A DNA stretch of 64,000 nt from Verrucomicrobiia bacterium DG1235 (GCA_000155695.1 DS990592.1:4855792-4919791); one strand, 5' to 3'. Shown: positions 40,501-49,521, numbered from the stretch's first letter. Program-made: numbers and translations. Notes: generated by a model not told the origin, from the letters alone.

Positions 40501-40885
40501 AGAGCTGCGCTCGGTGGTTTTGCTGCAGGAAGAGGGCGGGCACTTTAAAGTGATGCCTTTGCCGCATCTGGCGCAGGCGGGGCGCGTGGTGGACAGCTTG
40601 CTTGCCGATCTGGATTCAGACGGTGACCTGGATGCGGTCTTGGTGAACGAGCCAGTCTCGCCTCAGCCGTGGGTAGCGCTAGGGCCGAACAAGGGGCATT
40701 TGACGGTGTTGCTCAATGATGGAGCAGGGACGTTTAAGGCGCTGTTGCCTTGGGAGTCGGGGCTGGTGATCGAAGTCGGTCAGCCGAAGCGATTGGCTTG
40801 GGCTGACTTGGATGGGGATGGGCGAGGAGAGCTCTTGGTGGGCTGTTCGGATGGGCCCTTGGTGGTGTTTGAGTTGGAAATTTAG
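37586..40885 (+). CDS. CRTAC1-like FG-GAP/ASPIC-UnbV secreted protein
   Basis: A 1099-residue exported protein (signal VIFVLPFVLAVAAWGQ). It carries many FG-GAP/VCBS calcium-binding repeats (DVNGDGLPDVFLVG, DIDNDGDLDLYV, DYDRDGDLDLYLQC) that build a beta propeller. An ASPIC/UnbV domain at about residues 500-570 ends VEWPSGVTQVLEEV, and a second propeller set follows (DLDGDGWLDVVLGG, DLDGDGDVDLVGA). Related proteins are abundant in Bacteroidota and Verrucomicrobiota and are usually surface-exposed. Function unknown; the position after the amylase suggests, but does not prove, a link to polysaccharide use. Confidence 0.88.
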   Translation: MSFLCRHVIFVLPFVLAVAAWGQKKEALASGEVRDEGARLFELMEAEWTGIAFESRFENPELWRSLWRQYFIGSIGSGICLGDVNGDGLPDVFLVGKDSSNALYLNRGDFRFEDVTEAAGIAGSEGMAAGAAMVDIDNDGDLDLYVCFVGSANELFVNDGAGRFSERAEQWGLDLETGSNAPSFADYDRDGDLDLYLQCNYWEASENPAGMPDFLLENVGGEFVDVTEAAGIFGEGQGHAAIWWDFDEDGWQDVYVSNDFAEDDRLYRNNRDGTFSDVLRDTFEFAPYSAMGADLGDLNNDGHVDFFVGEMKPRDRAYYLKTVGPLSAKLFSIDRMGVGQYMQNVVSANVGPGQFADVGNLTGMAATNWTWAPRLVDLDTDGWLDAFFTNGMVRAFHDADLGVRVAKARSRREQVAHYQRSPVLEERNLAYRNFGDFRFEEMGAEWGLDLLGVSFASAFADFDGDGDLDLVVGNWEDEVSVYRNLSDRGDRLVVDLRGVESNRFGLGAKVTARVGDAVQVRELTSTRGYMATDEPAAFFAFEGAERVDELRVEWPSGVTQVLEEVKTGQRVLVEEEGAAEGFVRSASPYAEATEDTSPNRWPAAVRFVESGLSRPLGSESSEVLKRVDRDQALLPFSEDREGAPLLVEDLDGDGWLDVVLGGPVGTLVRVFRNRGGRSLKIVDTDVFEVTRESDVSSLVLLDYDVDGRKDLVLGNGGIEHARGDEALVDRVFLSRGGIDFVDAGDALLAKIPLSTGAMTVADFDGDGVEELLQAGGPIVRTYPLAELNRVFEIGDSGLRVKEGEVGRALADLGKPVDLKALDLDGDGDVDLVGAEQWGTPVVMWNEAGGLRRHEFGEEMNGYWASVEFGDLNGNGRIELLLGNLGLNTKYQVTEAEVPELYFSRDPVASPRLFIDAIRTGGESYPTETRTLHQMYLPEEMSRTGTYEAFGDMTVEEAFGEGVVAGLERLVLRELRSVVLLQEEGGHFKVMPLPHLAQAGRVVDSLLADLDSDGDLDAVLVNEPVSPQPWVALGPNKGHLTVLLNDGAGTFKALLPWESGLVIEVGQPKRLAWADLDGDGRGELLVGCSDGPLVVFELEI

Positions 40886-40904
40886 GTAATCGGAGCGTGC
40901 GTTT

Positions 40905-40993
40905 TTGACCGCAGATGAACGCTGATTTTTGAGAGGGTTTTAGTGGCGGCGTGATCGCCTTTTTTTAGGAGGGCGACTGATGTCGCTGTGGGA
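40905..40993. repeat. Dispersed intergenic repeat, copy 3
   Basis: gaccgcagatgaacgctgat, then ttagtggcggcgtgatcgcc, T7, aggagggcgactgatgtcg. Almost the same as copy 1. Here it follows the CRTAC1-like gene on the plus strand, and the hairpin-T run could end that transcript. Confidence 0.85.
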
Positions 40994-41130
40994 GCTGTTG
41001 AATCGGTTGAGTCTTTTGGGGTCACTTCTGAGGCGGAGGTGTGACCGCTAGAGGCTCAAGGTACTCGAATCGAAAAGAGGACGTGCTTTTTTTGTGGTGG
41101 AGAAAGCGAGTCGGGACGTCTTGCTTCGCC

Positions 41131-42429
41131 TTAGTTGTTTTCGTCGACGAAGCGTAGTGAGAAAGCGGCTACGAGCATGGAGACGCCTCCGAGGGCGACG
41201 GCGATGGCGGCGTTGTTGTCGAGGAGGTGGTTGACGACTTGGCCGAGTCCGAGGGAGGCGACGATTTGCGGGAGGACGATGAAGAAATTGAATACGCCCA
41301 TATAGAAGCCCATTTTCTTGGCGGGGATGACATTCGAGAGCATGGCGTAGGGCATGGAGAGGATGGAGGCCCAGGCGACTCCGACGCCCACCATGGATAC
41401 GAGGAGGAGTTTTGGCTCGGTGATGAAGGGGATGGAGGAGAGTCCGAGGGCGCCGCAAAGAAGGCAGACGGTGTGAATCGCTTTGGCCGAGTATTTTTTG
41501 GTGAGGGCGATGAGGGCGAAGGAGAATAGGAATGCGATGAAGTTGTAGGCGCTGAGGCAGACGCCTGCCCATTCGACACCTTCTTGGTATTCGGGTTGTC
41601 CGACGACTCCTCCGAAGACGCGGGTGGCGACGGCGGGGGAGAAGTAGAGCCAGAGGCAGAAGAGGCCGAGCCAGGTGAAGAATTGGGAGACTGCGAGCTG
41701 CCGCATGGCTTTGGGCATGCTCTTTATGCCGGAGAAAATTTCGACGAACATGTGGCCGACTCCAGCGGATTCCGCTTTTTCTTTCTCGAAGGCTTCGATG
41801 TCTTCTGGCGGTGTTTCTTTTGTAGTGAGAATGGTATACATGACGGCTACGAAGAAGATGACGGAGCCGATGTAGAAGGAGAGTTTGACGGAGTAGGGAA
41901 TGGCGCTGCCTTCTTGGGCGCCGGTTTCGAGGCCGAAGACGTTTGTGAAGAGCCAAGGGAGAGAGGAGGCGGCCACGGCGCCGAGTCCGATGAGTAGGCT
42001 TTGCATTGCGAAGCCGGTTTTGCGCTGTTCTTCGGGGAGCTTGTCGCCGACGAAGGCGCGGAAGGGCTCCATGGAGATATTGACCGAGGCGTCGAGGATC
42101 CAGAGCAGGCCGGCTGCCATCCAGAGGGTGGAGGAGTTCGGCATGGCGATTAGGGCCAGGCTGGCGAAGATGGCTCCGACGAGGAAGTAAGGGCGGCGGC
42201 GTCCGAGGCGACACCAGGTGCGGTCACTATAGTAGCCGATGATGGGCTGGACGATGAGACCGGTGATGGGAGCGGCCAGCCAGAGAATGGGGATGTCGCT
42301 TTCTTCGGCTCCGAGGTATTGGTAGATGGCGGACATGTTGGCCATCTGGAGTCCCCATCCGAATTGGATGCCGAGGAAGCCGAAGGACATGTTCCAGATT
42401 TGCCAGAAGGTAAGACGGGGTTGAGGCAT
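41131..42429 (-). CDS. MFS sugar transporter, SLC45/GPH-like
   Basis: A 432-residue inner membrane carrier with twelve helices. The N terminus (FWQIWNMSFGFLGIQFGWGL), helix 2-3 loop (GYYSDRTWCRLGRRRPYFLVG) and DxSVNISMEPFRAFVGDKLP-like block are those of the SLC45 sucrose/maltose carriers. It would import maltose or maltodextrin with a cation. It lies 25 bp after malQ on the same strand, so the two are likely co-transcribed and act in sequence. The gap holds a heptamer repeat. Confidence 0.9.
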   Translation of the reverse strand: MPQPRLTFWQIWNMSFGFLGIQFGWGLQMANMSAIYQYLGAEESDIPILWLAAPITGLIVQPIIGYYSDRTWCRLGRRRPYFLVGAIFASLALIAMPNSSTLWMAAGLLWILDASVNISMEPFRAFVGDKLPEEQRKTGFAMQSLLIGLGAVAASSLPWLFTNVFGLETGAQEGSAIPYSVKLSFYIGSVIFFVAVMYTILTTKETPPEDIEAFEKEKAESAGVGHMFVEIFSGIKSMPKAMRQLAVSQFFTWLGLFCLWLYFSPAVATRVFGGVVGQPEYQEGVEWAGVCLSAYNFIAFLFSFALIALTKKYSAKAIHTVCLLCGALGLSSIPFITEPKLLLVSMVGVGVAWASILSMPYAMLSNVIPAKKMGFYMGVFNFFIVLPQIVASLGLGQVVNHLLDNNAAIAVALGGVSMLVAAFSLRFVDENN

Positions 42430-42436
42430 GGGAGGG

Positions 42437-42473
42437 TGAATTAAAAATTAGGAATTAGGAATTGGGAATTGGG
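42437..42473. repeat. Heptanucleotide tandem repeat (GGAATTA/GGAATTG)n
   Basis: ttaaaaa, ttaggaa, ttaggaa, ttgggaa, ttggggt between the MFS gene and malQ. The last codons of malQ (TPIPNS) are read from this repeat. The word is close to that at 27785. Confidence 0.8.
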
Positions 42474-44050
42474 GTGAGCTCGGCGGCGGGCTCGGGCGGG
42501 GCGGAGTAGTCGCGTTGTTGGGTGTCGTCGACGCGATTGTAGCGTAGGTGGAGGGCGAGGAGAGTAGAGGTGAAGTCTTCCGAAAGTCGATTGAATGTTT
42601 CCGGATCGAGCCGCCACTGCCAGTTTCCGACGGAGGTGCCGGGGGTGTTCATTCGGGCTGAGCTGGAGAGTCCTAGCAGGTCTTGCACGGGGGTGATGAC
42701 AAGGCGGGCTACCGATGCAAACGCAGCTTGGACGATGCGGGCGGCGATGGGGTTGTCGTTGAGGTCGAAGTAGTCGAAGATCTTTTGGCGGTTTTCGCCG
42801 CTGATGGTGTCGAGCCAGCCTTGGGTGGTATTGTTGTCGTGGGTGCCGGTGTAGACGACTTGGTTGCGTTCGAAGAAGTGGGGGAGGTTGACGTTGTTGT
42901 CGTCGTGCCCGTATCCGAATTGCATAATTTTCATTCCCGGGTAGCCGGTTTGTACGCGAAGGTTGAATACGGTCTCGTTGATGTATCCGAGGTCTTCGGC
43001 GATGAACTTGGCGTTTGGGATGGCACGCTCGATGGCGTAGAAGAGGGAGATGCCCGGACCTGTTTCCCACGCCCCTTCAGATGCATCTGGAGCGTGGGAA
43101 GGCACTACCCAATAATCTGCAAAGCCACGAAAGTGGTCGAAACGGAGCACGTCGAAAAGCTCGAGGCTGGAGCGGATGCGTTCGATCCACCATTTGTATC
43201 CATTTTTTTCGAGGTGCTTCCAATCGTAGAGAGGGTTGCCCCAGAGCTGACCGGTTTCGGAAAAGTAGTCGGGGGGGACGCCTGCGACTGCGTCGAGGTC
43301 GCCGTCGGCTTTTACGTGGAAATTCGCGCGTCGGCTCCAGACGTCGGCGCTGTCGAGGGCGACGTAGATGGGGATGTCTCCGACGATCTGCACGCCGCGT
43401 TCGTTGGCGTAGCGTTTGAGGCGAGCCCACTGATTGAAGAAGACGTATTGGTAGAATGCGTGGCGGGAGCGTTCAGCGATTTCGGCTGGGTTGAGCTTGA
43501 GCGAGGCGATGTTTGCCGGGTCGCGAAACTCGACGGGCCACTCGATCCAGGAGCGTTGGCCGAAGCGACCTTTGAGGGCCATGAAGGTGGTGTAGGGATC
43601 AAGCCAATACGCTTGAGTTTCGTAGAATTCGTGAAAGGAGGGGCCGTGAGGAAGGGCGAAGGTCTGCGGGTCGAAGCGTCGGTGGGCTTTGGCGAGTATG
43701 CTCCAGAATCTGTGGTAGAGCATGCCGTAGTCGACGTGATCTGTAGGCAGGTCGCGGAGTTCGGAGACTTCGCTCTCGGTGAGGAGGGCGTGCTCGACGA
43801 GCTCGGCGAGATCGATGAAATAGGGGTTTCCGGCGAATGCGGAAAACGATTGGTAAGGTGAGTCGCCGTATCCGGTGGGTCCGACTGGGCAGACTTGCCA
43901 GTAGGAGAATCCTGCGGCGGCGAGAAAGTCCACGAAGCGTCGGGCACCGTCTCCGAGGTTGCCGATTCCCGTGTCGCTCGGCAGGGAGCTTACGTGAATG
44001 AGGGCGCCGGATTGGCGAGCGGTTAGCCAGCTAGGAGCAGCGTGAGACAT
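42455..44050 (-). CDS. malQ: 4-alpha-glucanotransferase (amylomaltase, GH77)
   Basis: A 531-residue cytosolic enzyme that transfers alpha-1,4-glucan segments between maltodextrins, releasing glucose. Typical GH77 text: GALIHVSSLPSDTGIGNLG, YWQVCPVGPTGYGDSPYQ, VQIVGDIPIYVALDSADVW, DVLRFDHFRGFADYWVVP (nucleophile Asp in the FDHFRG motif), FIAEDLGYI (acid/base) and TGTHDNNTTQGWL. Length is usual for the family. It is the first of two genes (with the MFS carrier) in a likely operon and belongs to the starch cluster. Confidence 0.96.
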   Translation of the reverse strand: MSHAAPSWLTARQSGALIHVSSLPSDTGIGNLGDGARRFVDFLAAAGFSYWQVCPVGPTGYGDSPYQSFSAFAGNPYFIDLAELVEHALLTESEVSELRDLPTDHVDYGMLYHRFWSILAKAHRRFDPQTFALPHGPSFHEFYETQAYWLDPYTTFMALKGRFGQRSWIEWPVEFRDPANIASLKLNPAEIAERSRHAFYQYVFFNQWARLKRYANERGVQIVGDIPIYVALDSADVWSRRANFHVKADGDLDAVAGVPPDYFSETGQLWGNPLYDWKHLEKNGYKWWIERIRSSLELFDVLRFDHFRGFADYWVVPSHAPDASEGAWETGPGISLFYAIERAIPNAKFIAEDLGYINETVFNLRVQTGYPGMKIMQFGYGHDDNNVNLPHFFERNQVVYTGTHDNNTTQGWLDTISGENRQKIFDYFDLNDNPIAARIVQAAFASVARLVITPVQDLLGLSSSARMNTPGTSVGNWQWRLDPETFNRLSEDFTSTLLALHLRYNRVDDTQQRDYSAPPEPAAELTPIPNS

Positions 44051-44304
44051 TTTTAAGAAGTGTAGGAAGATTCTGGTTACAGAAATGGGAGGGCTGTGGG
44101 TGTGCGGGCAAAGCCGGACCTAAGGCCTCCCGCCAGCTCAGCGGCGCGGCGGGAGGCAAGGACAGGTCACAGTCCTCAGAAAAGTGGGAGACGGCCGTTT
44201 TCGCTTTCATGTATAAGTGATGATCGCGGTCCGTCTCGATCTAGAGAGTACAGAATAAAGGCCGTGCCGAGCAGTTCTGAGCCCGGCAGGCCTGTAGTGT
44301 GTTC
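44051..44304. other. Intergenic region with a long hairpin
   Basis: About 250 bp between the receptor gene's 3' end and malQ. It contains a 10-bp perfect inverted repeat (gcctcccgcc at 44126, ggcgggaggc at 44149) with a 13-base loop. It may end receptor transcription or act as a processing site. The promoter of malQ should also lie here. Confidence 0.5.
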
Positions 44305-47124
44305 TTAGTATTTGTAAGAGACGCCGAAGGAGTACTGGGCTCCGTAGCTTTGGTAGTCCTGTACGAGGCGGCCGTCGGTATCACCTTCAGTTGCGAAGAG
44401 TGGTTCGTCGGTGAGGTTGTAGCCTTGCAGCGTGAGAGTCATGCCCTCGAAGGTTCCTGAATTGAAGGTATAGCTGACCTGGGCGTCCACCACGGTCTCG
44501 TCCTGGAGGCTGCGGAAGTTTTCGCCGCGAGGTCCGAAGGTTGAGATATCTCCGCGATATTCGGAGCGGTAGCGGGCGCTAGCGCGAGCTTGGAAGCCGC
44601 TTTCGTTTTCGTAGTAGATTGTTCCGTTGATGACCTCATCAGATAGGCCCGGGATTGACTGGGCTGGATTGCCCGGATCTGGCTGAATGGAGCTGTCTAC
44701 GAAGGCGCCGTTGAGCATGAGTCCCCAACCCTTGAGGGCGTCCGAGATGCCTACGCCTGGAATGGAGAGTGTCGCTTCAAGACCTTTGAGCGAACCGCCG
44801 GAGCCGTTGGTAGGAACGGTGCGGTAGCCTTCGAAGATGACTGGGCTATTGCCGATGCCCGGATTGAATCCGGTGAAGTCGGTGAGTATCGATTCGTTGA
44901 AGGTGTAGCTTACGAGATCCTTGTGGAAGGCGTTGATTGCCCAGTATCCACGCCCCTTGTCGAAGTAACGCTCGTAGGTGAGGTCAATCGAATTTGAGCG
45001 CCAAGGTTCGAGAGCTGGGTTTCCGCCGCTGCCGTTCCAAGGGCTGTTTTGTGGGTCTGTGGAAGTCTCTTTGTTGACGTCGAATCCGTATGTCGATCCG
45101 GCACGCATATCCACCATTTCTTGACGCGCGAGTTGACGGGCGGCGCTGAAGCGGATGTTGCTGCGCTGACCAACAGCGAAGTTGAGGTTCAGACTTGGAA
45201 CGAAGTCGCCATAGTCGTGGCCCTGGGTGATTTCGGATACGCTATCGGCGCCGATCGCTACGCCCGTAGATTCTTGCTCGGACTGGATGTACTGGGCCCC
45301 GATCGTTCCGGTCACGGGAGTGTCGCCCCAAGTGCCGCTCATGTCGAACTGTACATAGGTGGTGACGATGTCTTCGCTCACTTCGTAGTTGTTCGCTCGG
45401 AGAGATGGGTCCGTGTTGGGCGCCATGGTGTAGTAGCCGCTTTCGAAGAGGGCTCGGGCGTCGTAGCTGATCATTCCAGGGATGCCGATGAAGCTGAGAT
45501 CTGTAGTGCCAATGGAAGGGGGAAGATCGGCTGAGGTTTGGCCGTCGGGCAATCCGAGGAAGAAACCTTCGGTGCCTCCGGGGCCAATTTCGGTTTCCTT
45601 CTTGTCGCGTCCTGTGTAGGCGAGTCCACCTTCGAAACGATTGAAGAAGCCAGGCAGTTCCTTTTCGGTGAGTACCTTGCCTTGCTTGATGATGTCGTCG
45701 GCCTTGGGTCCTTTGAAGAATCCAACCTGTCCGCCTGGGATAGTACCGCTGCCCCATCCTTGAGGGCTGGTGAGCTTGATGGCATTGTGGTCAGCGTAGT
45801 CGAGGGTTGGTGTGAAGAGCGCTCCATTACCTGTTTCGAGCGTGTAGCGAACGGTGTCGGCGGTGCCAACTTGATTGGAGGCGTAGCCAGAATAGGTTTC
45901 GAGGACGTTGTCCTGACGGTTCATCTGCGAGGTGCTTAGGTCGGCTTCGAAAATCCAGCCATCGCTACCGTCGTCGCCGATACGAATGTTCCAACCAGCG
46001 TTGAAGATATCGGCGTCGCGCCAAACGATGTCGTTACGCATAACACCATAGAAGTTGCTGAACGAGCCATCGACGACGAGCTCGTCTTCGACTGTGTATC
46101 CATCATCTAGTGACGCAGACGACCACCAGAGTGGCATTTCAATGCCGCGCAGGTATTGGTTTTCTGAGAATTCTGAGTAGAACAAGTCAAAGGTTGTTTG
46201 GATACGATCATTGGGCTCTAGTTCGAGTACCGTGAAGAATGATTCACGGTCTATATTGCTTGAGCGTACGAATGGCTTGGCACCGCCAAGAACTCGATTG
46301 CCGTCTGGGCCGTCAGGGTAGCCCCAAGCGTTCCATTGCTCTCCTTGTCCAGGCTTGTCGGTCTTAACGTATCCGAAAGCGAATCCGACCTTACCCTCGT
46401 TGAACTGATCGATGTAGTTAAGGGAGTAGCGAAGTCCGGAATCGTCAGAGTCGGGATTTAGGTTACCCAAGTCCGCCCACTCGTAAAACACGTTTCCGGC
46501 GATGGTGCGCTTGCCGTGCTTTAGAGGGCTTACGGTACGCATATCGACAGTGCCGGCGATGCCTTGGCCGATGATCGAAGGGGTGGTAGACTTGTACACA
46601 ACGACACCGTTCAGAAGTTCCGCAGGGTACTGGTCGAACTCGACGGCGCGGTCGCCGCTTGTGCTGACCTGTTGACGGCCGTTTAGGAGAGCGGTGCTGA
46701 AATCTCCGTCAAGACCGCGGATTACGATGCCTTGGGCGCGGGAGTTGATGCGCTGTGTAGTGATACCAGGGAGACGAGCGAGGGTCTCAGCGATTGAGGT
46801 GTCTGGAAGCTTGCCGATGTCCTCTGCCGAGATTGCTTCAACGATAACGGGAGCGAGTCGCTTGGCCTCGGTGGAGGCTGCGATACTGCCGGCGTATCCA
46901 CCTGTGACTTTGAAGGCGTCGAGTTCAAAAACGTCGTCTTCTTGGAAGCTACGGTTTCTATTCTGCTCGTCTTGTAGGAGTTTTAGATTTTCAGCTTCCG
47001 TTTCGTCTTCGCTCGAAATTTGCGAGTGGACGAGTGGACTGGTGGCGAGGCCTAGCACAAGCAAGGCAGCGGAGCTGATCCGCGTGGCCCTAGCGTAGGC
47101 GCTTGGTGCGAGTTTGTTTTTCAT
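44305..47124 (-). CDS. TonB-dependent receptor, maltodextrin-type
   Basis: A 939-residue outer membrane receptor. N-terminal signal region (ISSAALLVLGLATSPLVHS), a TonB-box-like stretch (DDVFELDAFKVTGGY), then a plug domain (IVEAISAEDIGKLPDTSIAE, then LARLPGITTQRINSRAQGIV and IRGLDGDFSTALLNGRQ). The barrel ends with an aromatic (FGVSYKY). The plug text is that of the Xanthomonas/Caulobacter receptor family which includes maltodextrin and other glycan importers. Between two amylase-side genes and malQ, uptake of malto-oligosaccharides is the likely role. Energy comes from TonB/ExbBD encoded elsewhere. Confidence 0.92.
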   Translation of the reverse strand: MKNKLAPSAYARATRISSAALLVLGLATSPLVHSQISSEDETEAENLKLLQDEQNRNRSFQEDDVFELDAFKVTGGYAGSIAASTEAKRLAPVIVEAISAEDIGKLPDTSIAETLARLPGITTQRINSRAQGIVIRGLDGDFSTALLNGRQQVSTSGDRAVEFDQYPAELLNGVVVYKSTTPSIIGQGIAGTVDMRTVSPLKHGKRTIAGNVFYEWADLGNLNPDSDDSGLRYSLNYIDQFNEGKVGFAFGYVKTDKPGQGEQWNAWGYPDGPDGNRVLGGAKPFVRSSNIDRESFFTVLELEPNDRIQTTFDLFYSEFSENQYLRGIEMPLWWSSASLDDGYTVEDELVVDGSFSNFYGVMRNDIVWRDADIFNAGWNIRIGDDGSDGWIFEADLSTSQMNRQDNVLETYSGYASNQVGTADTVRYTLETGNGALFTPTLDYADHNAIKLTSPQGWGSGTIPGGQVGFFKGPKADDIIKQGKVLTEKELPGFFNRFEGGLAYTGRDKKETEIGPGGTEGFFLGLPDGQTSADLPPSIGTTDLSFIGIPGMISYDARALFESGYYTMAPNTDPSLRANNYEVSEDIVTTYVQFDMSGTWGDTPVTGTIGAQYIQSEQESTGVAIGADSVSEITQGHDYGDFVPSLNLNFAVGQRSNIRFSAARQLARQEMVDMRAGSTYGFDVNKETSTDPQNSPWNGSGGNPALEPWRSNSIDLTYERYFDKGRGYWAINAFHKDLVSYTFNESILTDFTGFNPGIGNSPVIFEGYRTVPTNGSGGSLKGLEATLSIPGVGISDALKGWGLMLNGAFVDSSIQPDPGNPAQSIPGLSDEVINGTIYYENESGFQARASARYRSEYRGDISTFGPRGENFRSLQDETVVDAQVSYTFNSGTFEGMTLTLQGYNLTDEPLFATEGDTDGRLVQDYQSYGAQYSFGVSYKY

Positions 47125-47641
47125 ATCCGTGGTATTCAGTTTGAATGGTCGTGCCGGCGGAACGGGGTAGTTTGGTAGCCGATCCTCGCTGTATATAGGA
47201 TGAAGCGAATGAGCACGTTAGGGTTAGTCGTGATAAAAGAAGGCAACGCCAATGGCCAGTTGGGGTACTTTCTTGGAGTGTCTACAAGCTCGTCCTAAAT
47301 TGCCTATTTTTCCAATCGGAACTGCATAATAAAACTGATATGGGTAGGACAAAACCTAGGTTCCCGATTCTCTCTACGAATTTGAGTTTTTCATCTGAGG
47401 AGGGGGCGGTTGTCGCTGTGTAAGTTTATGGATATCAATAGAAAAAGAAAACCCTATCCATAATTATGGATAGGGTTTCAACGTAGTGAAAGTGATTGGA
47501 ACTGTACTCGCTAGACGAAATTAGGAGTTCCGGGCACTCTTCTCATTACTGCTACCAACAGGTCTTACGTGGACTACATATCAAATTAAAATATCAGGGC
47601 TTGGGGTTGATTAAAATAACATTTTCTAATTGAGAAGCTCT
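47125..47641. promoter_or_regulatory. Intergenic region upstream of the TonB receptor
   Basis: 516 bp with no gene. The left part must hold the receptor's promoter and a long leader. I did not find a convincing -35/-10 pair or operator. A strong terminator lies in the right part and is listed separately. Confidence 0.5.
47449..47478 (-). terminator. Rho-independent terminator of the neopullulanase gene
   Basis: Perfect 12-bp inverted repeat (AAACCCTATCCA / TGGATAGGGTTT, 6-base centre TAATTA, itself palindromic) 160 bp after the amylase stop. On the minus strand it is followed by TCTTTTTC. Confidence 0.75.
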
Positions 47642-49495
47642 TCATTTTGAAAGCGTGAGAACGAGGGCGCTTTTCGCTTCGAGAGTGATCGTTTCAGAAA
47701 TCTGGATACGTTTGTCGGTTGGCGCGACTTTTGCGGTCTTGTAGTGGTCGAGCACCTCGGCGAATCGATCTGTGGAAAGTGATTTTTCCTCGTCGGAGCC
47801 GTTGATGGCGACCATCACTGCTTGGTCTTCGAGGATGCGGAAGTAGACGAAGGTGTTTTCGTCGGGAATGAATTGGAGTAGCTTTCCGTCGTGCACGGCT
47901 GGGGTCTGCTTTCTCCATTCATTCATCTTTTTCATGTAGGAGAGGATTTCGTTTTCCTTTTCCGTACGTCCGGACTTTTTGAATACATTTCGATCGTCGT
48001 CGGGCCAGCCACCCGGCATGGTCTGGCGCCAGGCTTCGTCGTCGCCGCCGCGGTTTTCGTGCTCCATCATGAGCTCGGTACCGTAGTAGACTTGAGGAAT
48101 GCCGCGGGCGGTGAGCAGGACGGAGTAGGCGATTTTGAAGAGGTCCTCGTCTTTGCCGAGATGTTCGTAGACGCGACTCATATCGTGGTTGTCGATGAAG
48201 ATTACGTTGTTGTTCGGGTCGGTGTAGAGGCGGTCTTGGGCGAATGCGTAGTAGATGCGGCTGAGGCCGGTTTCCCATCCGAACTCTTCGTTGAGTCCGT
48301 TGCGAATGGCGAAGCTGAGCGGGAAGTCTGTGACGGATGGGAGTTCGGAGTCGTAGCCGTCGGCGTTTTTCGAGTCGTCTTGCCAGTAGGATTCGTGGGC
48401 GACGGTTTCGACCCAGACTTCGCCGACGATATTGAAATTCGGATAGGCTGCGAGTACTTCGCTTACCCAGCGAGACATGTATTCTGGATATGGGTACAAG
48501 TAAGTGTCCATGCGGATGCCGTCGATGCCGGAGTACTCGATCCACCAGATGGAGTTTTGGATGAGGTAGTCGGCGAGTAGATCGTTTCGCTGGTTGAGGT
48601 CTGGCATGTAGGGGACGAACCAGCCTTTTACGAGTTTCTCTTTGTCGTATTGAGATGCGTTTGGATCGCCTTGGATGGTGCCTTTGAAATTTGTGTATCC
48701 ATATTCTTCTACATCGTGGATCCAGTCTTTGGTGGGGAGGTCGCTCATCCACCAGTGGTCGAGACCGATATGGTTGTGGATCATGTCCATGATGACTTTC
48801 ATGCCGCGGGCGTGGACGTCGGTAACGAGTTGCTTGTAGGCCTCGTTCGAGCCGACGCGTCGGTCGACATTGTACATGTCCGTGGCGGCGTAACCGTGGT
48901 ATCCACCGTAGCTAGGGGGAGAGTTATTCTCGAACATGGGGGTGAACCAGATGGCGGTCATGCCCAGTTCGTCGATATAGTCGAGGTGATCGGAGATGCC
49001 TTGGATGTCGCCGCCTTGTCGTTTGGTGGGATCGGAGCGATCGACGGTTTCGGTGAGGCCCTCGACATTGTCGTTTTCGGTGTTCCCGTTGGCGAAGCGG
49101 TCCGGCATCATGAGGTAGATGAGGTCGCTGGAGTCGAAGCCGAGGTTGCGTCCTTCGATCGAATCGCGTTCGCGCAGTTCGTAGTCGAGGGTGAAGCTTT
49201 CGTCGCCGTTGCTCAATTCGATAGCGAGCGTGCCGGCTTGGGCGGTCTCGTCTATATTAAGATAGAGGAAGAGGTAGTTGGTGGAATCGACGGCGACTTG
49301 TTTCGTGATGCTGATGCCGGGGGCGTCGATAGTGGCGCGGTAGAGTCCGATGTTTTCTCTGTAGAGTTGTAACTGAAGCTCGGATACGGGCATATTTGTC
49401 CACCAGAAGGGAGGCTCGATGCGGCTGGGAGTTTGGGTCCATGCGGAACTTGCGAAGAGCAAGGCGAGAAAGGCGCTAGCGACTTTGAGGTGCAT
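47642..49495 (-). CDS. GH13 cyclomaltodextrinase/neopullulanase-like enzyme
   Basis: A 617-residue exported alpha-glucan hydrolase. Signal peptide KVASAFLALLFASSAWTQ. An N-terminal beta domain (PPFWWTNMPVSELQLQLY, as in the Cyc-maltodext_N module) is followed by the GH13 barrel (YLMMPDRFANG, MKVIMDMIHNHIG, GIDGIRMDTYLYP with the nucleophile Asp, FNIVGEVWV with Glu, and FIDNHDMSR) and a C-terminal Cyc-maltodext_C-type domain. It is close to Bacteroides SusA-type neopullulanases and should act in the periplasm on maltodextrins brought in by the receptor. It lies 26 bp after the second GH13 gene. Confidence 0.93.
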   Translation of the reverse strand: MHLKVASAFLALLFASSAWTQTPSRIEPPFWWTNMPVSELQLQLYRENIGLYRATIDAPGISITKQVAVDSTNYLFLYLNIDETAQAGTLAIELSNGDESFTLDYELRERDSIEGRNLGFDSSDLIYLMMPDRFANGNTENDNVEGLTETVDRSDPTKRQGGDIQGISDHLDYIDELGMTAIWFTPMFENNSPPSYGGYHGYAATDMYNVDRRVGSNEAYKQLVTDVHARGMKVIMDMIHNHIGLDHWWMSDLPTKDWIHDVEEYGYTNFKGTIQGDPNASQYDKEKLVKGWFVPYMPDLNQRNDLLADYLIQNSIWWIEYSGIDGIRMDTYLYPYPEYMSRWVSEVLAAYPNFNIVGEVWVETVAHESYWQDDSKNADGYDSELPSVTDFPLSFAIRNGLNEEFGWETGLSRIYYAFAQDRLYTDPNNNVIFIDNHDMSRVYEHLGKDEDLFKIAYSVLLTARGIPQVYYGTELMMEHENRGGDDEAWRQTMPGGWPDDDRNVFKKSGRTEKENEILSYMKKMNEWRKQTPAVHDGKLLQFIPDENTFVYFRILEDQAVMVAINGSDEEKSLSTDRFAEVLDHYKTAKVAPTDKRIQISETITLEAKSALVLTLSK

Positions 49496-49521
49496 AATAG
49501 AAGGTGATTAAAATTCTTGGA

